Positions 59,728 to 64,000 of a stretch of 64,000 nucleotides of DNA are shown here, one piece after another. The notes below the pieces were generated by a model. The model was not told the origin of the DNA. It saw nothing but the letters and a program-made list of their open reading frames with translations, and did no database searches. Within the stretch, counting starts at the first letter, position 1. Each line of letters starts with the position of its first letter. Origin of the DNA: Candidatus Saccharimonadales bacterium (lineage in GTDB: Bacteria; Patescibacteriota; Saccharimonadia; Saccharimonadales; Saccharimonadaceae); the NCBI GenBank assembly GCA_039928925.1, contig JBDSSF010000003.1:186001-250000 (forward strand). Direction: 5' to 3'. Made by a program: the position numbers and the translations under genes.

Positions 59728-59736
59728 TATGCCCCA

Positions 59737-59765
59737 TTGTTATTATATAGTTAATGTTATATAAT
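59737..59765 (+). promoter_or_regulatory. Promoter of GC-rich cassette E
   Basis: TTGTTA (59737-59742), 17-bp spacer, TATAAT (59760-59765). A stem-loop GTTGCAC/GTGCAAC follows in the leader. Confidence 0.7.
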
Positions 59766-59824
59766 AATAAGGTTGCACGACTGTGTGCAACTTGGAGAGC
59801 TTATGCTCGGAACGGAGGACAGTG

Positions 59825-59962
59825 ATGTCCAACGAAGAACCAGCTGTTCAGTTGCTCGATCCGAATGAGGGTCGGAGAACTGATCGCGTGTGCGTGTCAC
59901 TCTTCCCTGAAGAGGGACCACGACGCGACCTCAGGCCGGGAAGTTTGAACCCGGACGACTGA
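59825..59962 (+). CDS. Small GC-rich hypothetical protein
   Basis: 45 residues (MSNEEPAVQLLDPNEGRRTD) in GC-ending codons, Pro/Arg/Asp-rich, with one Cys. GGAGG lies 7 nt before the ATG. Promoter, leader hairpin and a strong terminator (59972-60007) frame it, so it is a complete transcription unit. No family recognised; the ORF is too short for certainty. Confidence 0.5.
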   Translation: MSNEEPAVQLLDPNEGRRTDRVCVSLFPEEGPRRDLRPGSLNPDD

Positions 59963-59971
59963 TCTCTTCAA

Positions 59972-60007
59972 GGGACAGAGCTGGCGCCGTAGGCGCCGCT
60001 CTGTCCC
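59972..60007 (+). terminator. Terminator of GC-rich cassette E
   Basis: GGGACAGAGC and GCTCTGTCCC flank GGCGCC-GTA-GGCGCC, with one bulged T; ATTTTTG follows. Confidence 0.8.
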
Positions 60008-60080
60008 GACCAATTTTTGCATAATAACCCAGTAGTAGTATTGTTACGGGGTTTTATTATTAACGATTGATTATCTAAAG

Positions 60081-60109
60081 TTGACACCTGTTCACTTAAG
60101 TATTATGAT
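60081..60109 (+). promoter_or_regulatory. Promoter of GC-rich cassette F
   Basis: TTGACA (60081-60086), 17-bp spacer, TATGAT (60104-60109). The leader has GCCAA-CC-TTGGC. Confidence 0.8.
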
Positions 60110-60161
60110 ATATGCATCAGCGCCAACCTTGGCACTGTGATAGTTTTGGAGGCGATAACGT

Positions 60162-60710
60162 ATGGCCAAAAAAACATGGCTATATCGTGACGTACCGGTC
60201 CGTGTCAGTGCGACTGCGGATATCCCGCTGTTGTATCGATACGGCGCTCGGTTCAGCGATCATGTCCAGGCGGCAATCAACAGTGTTGATCTTTGGATCG
60301 ACGGTAGCACGCCGACCCACCTGATCGATAGTTCGAGTGGTCTGTCGAAAATGCGCCCAATGGTTGTCCCTGTCGGGGGTGGGCGTGTTATCTGGGGAAT
60401 CCACAAGGGCCACCATGCACGAACGGTACAGTTGTCACCATTCGTGCGCATGAGCAGCGTTCCGCTTACTTACAGCGTGACGTTGGAGCTGGCAGGGAAC
60501 AACGTTCAGCCCTGGATCGTGCGTGCATACCCTGGATCATTCGCGCCACCACTTCCTTGGCAGATCTCTGCCAAGGACGCAGTTGGTGGACTGGATGCAT
60601 GTAGGACTTTCTGGAGTCAGCACGCATACGTCTACTCCGCGAGTTTGGTCGCGGCCGAATCGGATCAAGCGCCGGCCTGGTATAGGAGAAGCCTCATGCG
60701 TCAGGCATGA
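60162..60710 (+). CDS. GC-rich hypothetical protein
   Basis: 182 residues in GC-ending codons (MAKKTWLYRDVPVRVSATAD). Mostly beta (VNSVDLWIDG-like strands, VVPVGGGRVIWGIHKGHH, VPLTYSVTLELAGNNVQPWI), ending with a helical, basic tail (WYRRSLMRQA). GGAGG lies 9 nt before the ATG. No family recognised. It forms its own transcription unit. Confidence 0.65.
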   Translation: MAKKTWLYRDVPVRVSATADIPLLYRYGARFSDHVQAAINSVDLWIDGSTPTHLIDSSSGLSKMRPMVVPVGGGRVIWGIHKGHHARTVQLSPFVRMSSVPLTYSVTLELAGNNVQPWIVRAYPGSFAPPLPWQISAKDAVGGLDACRTFWSQHAYVYSASLVAAESDQAPAWYRRSLMRQA

Positions 60711-60763
60711 GTCGACATCGGCCAGAACGCATCCTGTCATCCTTGTGACATAAAAATAAGGAC

Positions 60764-60800
60764 GGTTTTAGGGAGCTCCGTTAAAAAGTTCCCAAAAACC
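60764..60800 (+). terminator. Possible terminator of cassette F
   Basis: GGTTTTAGGGA can pair imperfectly with TTCCCAAAAACC; weak, without a clear T-run. Confidence 0.35.
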
Positions 60801-60888
60801 ATGAAGTCTTTGACACTATACGTTAATCGTATGATGAATTAATTTTTCATGGTATGTCATCTATAGGAAATAGTAGTAAAATAGGTAT

Positions 60889-61281
60889 ATGAATAAAACC
60901 GATCAAGAGTGGAAAGAAATTCTTACACCGGAGCAGTTTGCAGTTCTCCGTGATAAAGCGACAGAAGCACCGTTTAGTGGTGAGTATGATGGTCTTTTTG
61001 CTGACGGCGTGTATGCCTGTGCGGCATGCGGTCAGTTGTTGTTTGAAAGTGGAACAAAATTTGATGCACATTGTGGATGGCCAAGCTTTTACGATGCAAA
61101 ACCAGGTGCAGTAGATTTCCATACCGACGATACTCTTGGTATGGCTCGAACTGAAGTAACGTGCGCAAACTGCGGAGGACATCTCGGTCATATCTTTGAA
61201 GGTGAGGGTCTTGATACACCAACTGATAAAAGATTCTGTATCAATTCACTCAGTCTTAAATTTGACCCTACTACTCTATAG
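60889..61281 (+). CDS. msrB: Peptide methionine-(R)-sulfoxide reductase
   Basis: 130 residues; repairs oxidised Met-R-SO. YACAACGQLLFES and VTCANCGGHLGHIF are the two zinc-binding CxxC pairs, FDAHCGWPSFYDA the substrate strand, and RFCINSLSLKF holds the catalytic Cys. Typical length. TAAAAT lies 6 nt before the ATG, so probably leaderless. Confidence 0.96.
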   Translation: MNKTDQEWKEILTPEQFAVLRDKATEAPFSGEYDGLFADGVYACAACGQLLFESGTKFDAHCGWPSFYDAKPGAVDFHTDDTLGMARTEVTCANCGGHLGHIFEGEGLDTPTDKRFCINSLSLKFDPTTL

Positions 61282-61310
61282 GTAGAAGACTTCTCATGGT
61301 TATAAAAATA

Positions 61311-61340
61311 TAGCACTTGTAAAAACACAAATAAGTGCTA
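61311..61340. promoter_or_regulatory. Inverted repeat with CIRCE-like arms, 14-nt spacer
   Basis: TAGCACTT and AAGTGCTA flank 14 nt. The arms resemble CIRCE half-sites, but the spacing is wrong for HrcA. A TATTAT at 61339-61344 with TTGTAA at 61317-61322 makes this the likely promoter region of the next gene. Confidence 0.4.
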
Positions 61341-61420
61341 TTATAGCTTAGTTACCTTGAAGTATATGTTTTCCTTCTCAAGTCGTTATCGGATTGATAA
61401 CGCCTTTAAAGGGAAAGTAT

Positions 61421-61742
61421 ATGACTTTTCCGGACCCAACCGAAGGGACGTACATTGTCACGACAGACGGTCAAAGAAAACAAAACTCCGCAGGTAGAAA
61501 CCTACGAGGTCTGTGGTCATCAAGTCAGTGCAACGGAGCAGCGAGTCTTCAAAGCATTGAACTGCATGTCCACGGCCATGGCAGATGACATCGGGGGATG
61601 GTACGGAGCGAGGGTCGGCCTTCGCATGACGGACGTGGGTCCGGTGCAGTTCCGTGTAGCAGTTGAGAGGCTGCTCCAGCTCCAGATCATTGAGTTAAAG
61701 TACCGAGGGGTAGAACTCTGCGGCATGAAGATTCTGGTCTGA
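61421..61742 (+). CDS. GC-rich hypothetical protein with apparent +1 frameshift
   Basis: Two overlapping frames. The first starts at ATG 61421 with AAAGGG 7 nt upstream and reads MTFPDPTEGTYIVTTDGQRK; the second, open from 61425 to 61742, reads VKENKTPQVETYEVCGHQVS and then a helical, wHTH-like stretch (FRVAVERLLQLQIIELKYRG). The second has only a TTG start (61455). A +1 shift near AAAGAAAACAAAAC would join them into about 106 residues. This may be programmed, a mutation, or a sequencing error. GC-ending codons and the insulated layout match the other cassettes. Confidence 0.45.
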
Positions 61743-61928
61743 GCAGCCCGTGACACTGATCACTGCTTGTCTTTAACAAGACTGCTATATCGTCGAGATT
61801 GCGACATAAAACAATCCGGTCAAAATTCTTTCGACCGAAAATGGGTATCATACGCCCATAGCAAGAATCCCGCTAGAGGCGGGGAAGAAGTAGAAGCATA
61901 TGCTCCTTCTCCCTGCCTCGCGGATACT

Positions 61929-61953
61929 ACCCCTCTGATTAAGAGGGGTTTTC
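61929..61953 (+). terminator. Terminator before orn
   Basis: ACCCCTCT (61929-61936) and AGAGGGGT (61942-61949) around GATTA, then TTTT. Confidence 0.75.
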
Positions 61954-61988
61954 CATTTCCATACAGTATTGTTGTTACAATAGATATC

Positions 61989-62528
61989 ATGACTAAAAAA
62001 GCAAAAATTTTATGGATGGACCTAGAAATGACAGGCTTAGATCCAGTCAAGGATCGTATCTTAGAAGTAGCAGTTATTGCTACCGATTGGGATTTTAATG
62101 AAATCGCGACATATACGGCAGTCGTTAAGGTTGGACCGCGACTTATGGCTAAGCGCATGAAAGTAGGAGCTGCATTTTGGGATGCAAATCCGGAAGCGCG
62201 CGATGGATTAGTTGATCAAAACAAAAATGGACTATCTGGCCGTACGGTAGAAAATGAATTACTTGATTTCATAAACGAACATTTCGATTCTGAAAAACCT
62301 GTACTACTTGGGGGTAATTCTATTCATCAGGATAGACGGTTTATCGTGAATGAGTGGCATAGACTCGATGTTCGTCTACACTACCGTATGTTAGATGTTA
62401 CAGCATGGAAAGTGGTATTTGATGGTAAATTTGGAAAACGATTTACGAAACCCGAAGAACACCGTGCCCTTGAAGATATAAGAGGTAGTATCATGGAACT
62501 TAAGTATTATTTGACCAAGCTGAAATAA
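61989..62528 (+). CDS. orn: Oligoribonuclease
   Basis: 179 residues; DEDDh 3'-5' exonuclease that degrades 2-5 nt RNAs and pGpG. LWMDLEMTGLDPVKDRILEV carries the first Asp-Glu; GGNSIHQDRRFI the Asp; HRALEDIRGSIMEL the final His and Asp. Full length. TACAAT lies 7 nt before the ATG, so probably leaderless. Confidence 0.96.
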   Translation: MTKKAKILWMDLEMTGLDPVKDRILEVAVIATDWDFNEIATYTAVVKVGPRLMAKRMKVGAAFWDANPEARDGLVDQNKNGLSGRTVENELLDFINEHFDSEKPVLLGGNSIHQDRRFIVNEWHRLDVRLHYRMLDVTAWKVVFDGKFGKRFTKPEEHRALEDIRGSIMELKYYLTKLK

Positions 62529-62546
62529 TGCTACAATAGCAGTACT

Positions 62547-63776
62547 ATGCTACCAATAAGGGCGCGTCGAAATCATAAAAGACTTCTATGGTTTGTAGTA
62601 GCCGTACTAATGATTTTGATAGCAACCGCGTTTGTTGTTATATTCTTCAATCAAAGTGTTCACACGCCTGAACAAAAAACTGTTACATCAAAATCAGAAG
62701 TAGTATCAAAACCTGTAGCCATATCGTCTAATATGCTTTTCATGGGAGATGTTTTTTGGGGCAGATATATAAATGATTGGTCACAAGCGAGCTCACTAAA
62801 AACTAGCTATCCATTTTCAAGACTCAGTGAATTTAACCGTATGAAATACGATGCTTGGATTGCTGACTTAGAATGTCCGTCGGTTAATGGCGTCAACATG
62901 ACCAGCGCACAGGAAGACGCAACGCTGACATTTAATTGTTCGCCTGACTATCTTCCGGAAGCGGCTAAATGGTTCACTATTTTTGGTAACGCAAATAACC
63001 ATAGTGATAATCAAGGTGGGATGGCTGGGCTCATTGAAACTCGTCAGCATCTCGAGCAGAATAAAATTCAATATTTTGGTAACTTTGACCCTGAGGTTCT
63101 AAAAGATGTATGTGAAGTGACAGCAATGCCAGTGACTATTTCACTCGATGATAAAACCACAAAAAAAGGTAGTCTTCCAGTAGCGATGTGTGGCTATCAT
63201 GGAGTATTTAAGATTCCGTCTGCCGCTAGTCTTGCTGTTATGCAAGCATACGCAAAAGTGATGCCTGTGATCGCGTTTCCTCATTCAGGCCAGGAATACA
63301 AGACAGGGCCTGACCAAATTAAAACTGATCTATATAGATCCATGATAGATAACGGTGCGGATATGGTCATAGGAGATCATGCACACTGGATACAGAACAG
63401 TGAAAGCTATAAGGGACACCTCATTGTTTATTCCATGGGTAACTTTATATTCGACCAGCAGGACACGCCCGAAGTTGTACGCTCAGCTGCTATTAACGTT
63501 AATATGAAACTAGCAGCCAACGCCGACACTAGCCAACTTGATGCTTGGCTCAGAATCGGTAGCAGATGTGTAGCGTTCCAGGATGATTGTATGGCTCAAA
63601 TTGCTAGTCAGGGGCTTAAGAAATTACAAGTAACATATGGGTTTGGGGTCGTTGGCAGTAATGATTCGGGTAAGATCGTAAAACCCGCAACACCCGACCA
63701 GCAAGAGGCAATACTGCAGCGTCTAAACTGGCAAAAAACGATGACCCAGTTGCAAGCCCCCTATAGTAGCCTGTAG
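62547..63776 (+). CDS. CapA/PgsA-like membrane-anchored protein
   Basis: 409 residues. An N-terminal membrane helix (LLWFVVAVLMILIATAFVVI) is followed by the CapA metallophosphatase-like domain: NMLFMGDVFWGRYI, YDAWIADLECPSV, IFGNANNHSDNQGG (usual N.A.NH.D), VIAFPHSGQEY, GADMVIGDHAHWIQN and YSMGNFIFDQ. The family takes part in poly-gamma-glutamate capsule formation or related envelope work; no capB or capC is seen, so the role is open. TACAAT lies 9 nt before the ATG. Confidence 0.85.
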   Translation: MLPIRARRNHKRLLWFVVAVLMILIATAFVVIFFNQSVHTPEQKTVTSKSEVVSKPVAISSNMLFMGDVFWGRYINDWSQASSLKTSYPFSRLSEFNRMKYDAWIADLECPSVNGVNMTSAQEDATLTFNCSPDYLPEAAKWFTIFGNANNHSDNQGGMAGLIETRQHLEQNKIQYFGNFDPEVLKDVCEVTAMPVTISLDDKTTKKGSLPVAMCGYHGVFKIPSAASLAVMQAYAKVMPVIAFPHSGQEYKTGPDQIKTDLYRSMIDNGADMVIGDHAHWIQNSESYKGHLIVYSMGNFIFDQQDTPEVVRSAAINVNMKLAANADTSQLDAWLRIGSRCVAFQDDCMAQIASQGLKKLQVTYGFGVVGSNDSGKIVKPATPDQQEAILQRLNWQKTMTQLQAPYSSL

Positions 63777-63785
63777 ACTGAGTAT

Positions 63786-64000
63786 ATGACTCACAAAGAA
63801 CTCGAAGATTATCTCCTTAGCTTTCCTAACACATGGCTTGATTTTCCTTTTGGCGAATCCACATCAGTATATAAAATAGGCTATAAAGAAACAGGTGAGG
63901 GTAAGCTATTCGCAATCATTGCAAATGACAGTAAGCCACTCAAGGTGAGTTTAAAGTGCGACCCAAGTCTCGCTCTTGTTCTTCGCGATAAATATGAAAC
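63786..64000 (+). CDS. MmcQ/YjbR-family protein (3' end outside window)
   Basis: At least 71 residues visible. YLLSFPNTWLDFPFGESTSV, GEGKLFAIIANDSKPLKVSL and KCDPSLALVLRDKYE match the MmcQ/YjbR fold (cyclised beta-alpha DNA-binding-like domain of unclear function). TAGACT lies 6 nt before the ATG, so it is probably leaderless. The stop codon lies past the window. Confidence 0.85.
   Translation, partial: MTHKELEDYLLSFPNTWLDFPFGESTSVYKIGYKETGEGKLFAIIANDSKPLKVSLKCDPSLALVLRDKYE

Overview
The window looks like the chromosome of a Candidatus Saccharibacteria (TM7, Patescibacteria/CPR) bacterium. I infer this from the tight gene packing, the small two-helix TrbC/VirB2-like proteins, the many short lineage-type hypotheticals, the two FemAB-type ligases and the standard code (UGA is used as a stop). 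There is no rRNA, CRISPR array, insertion sequence or integrase. Five tRNAs are present: Ser(UGA), Ser(GCU), Ser(CGA), Ser(GGA) and Arg(GCG).

Layout. 0-5.2 kb: two pilin-like membrane proteins, Hsp20, a polytopic membrane protein, two Ser tRNAs, then a GC-rich gene pair next to an AT-rich gene of the same PGDYG-like type. 5.2-7.5 kb: a coupled minus-strand unit of a fibre-like protein, an ATP-grasp enzyme and aspartate decarboxylase PanD. 8.2-23.8 kb: a large surface locus, almost all minus strand, with phage-tail-fibre-like and LamG-like repeat proteins, secreted beta-sandwich proteins with C-terminal anchors (DUF916-like), a glycosyltransferase and a methyltransferase. 24-49 kb: housekeeping genes (HIT, rlmH, valS, tsaD, a MurE-like gene and murE, two FemAB genes, groES-groEL under CIRCE, a phosphoglucose/phosphomannose isomerase, a MacB-type transporter). 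49.6-53.3 kb: a class I ribonucleotide reductase operon preceded by tandem NrdR-like boxes. 53.4-64 kb: zwf, pyrG, argS, mscL, msrB, orn, a CapA-like gene and the start of an MmcQ/YjbR gene.

Four patterns stand out. (1) About twenty genes appear leaderless: a TATAAT-like -10 sits 6-10 nt before the ATG, with no ribosome binding site. (2) Seven dispersed units share another design: -35 and -10 boxes 16-17 bp apart, a small stem-loop in the leader, a Shine-Dalgarno, mostly GC-rich ORFs of unknown function, and usually a terminator. (3) The ribonucleotide reductase large subunit lacks its C-terminal Cys pair; a 57-residue ORF ending MCEGCQ lies directly behind it, in frame after two UAG codons. 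The small subunit has the class Ic (Chlamydia-like) Phe and Glu substitutions. (4) Two fibre genes have no usable ATG/GTG/TTG at the proper place but have an AUA at ideal distance from a Shine-Dalgarno.

All statements rest on reading the sequence and remembered family motifs; no database search was possible.
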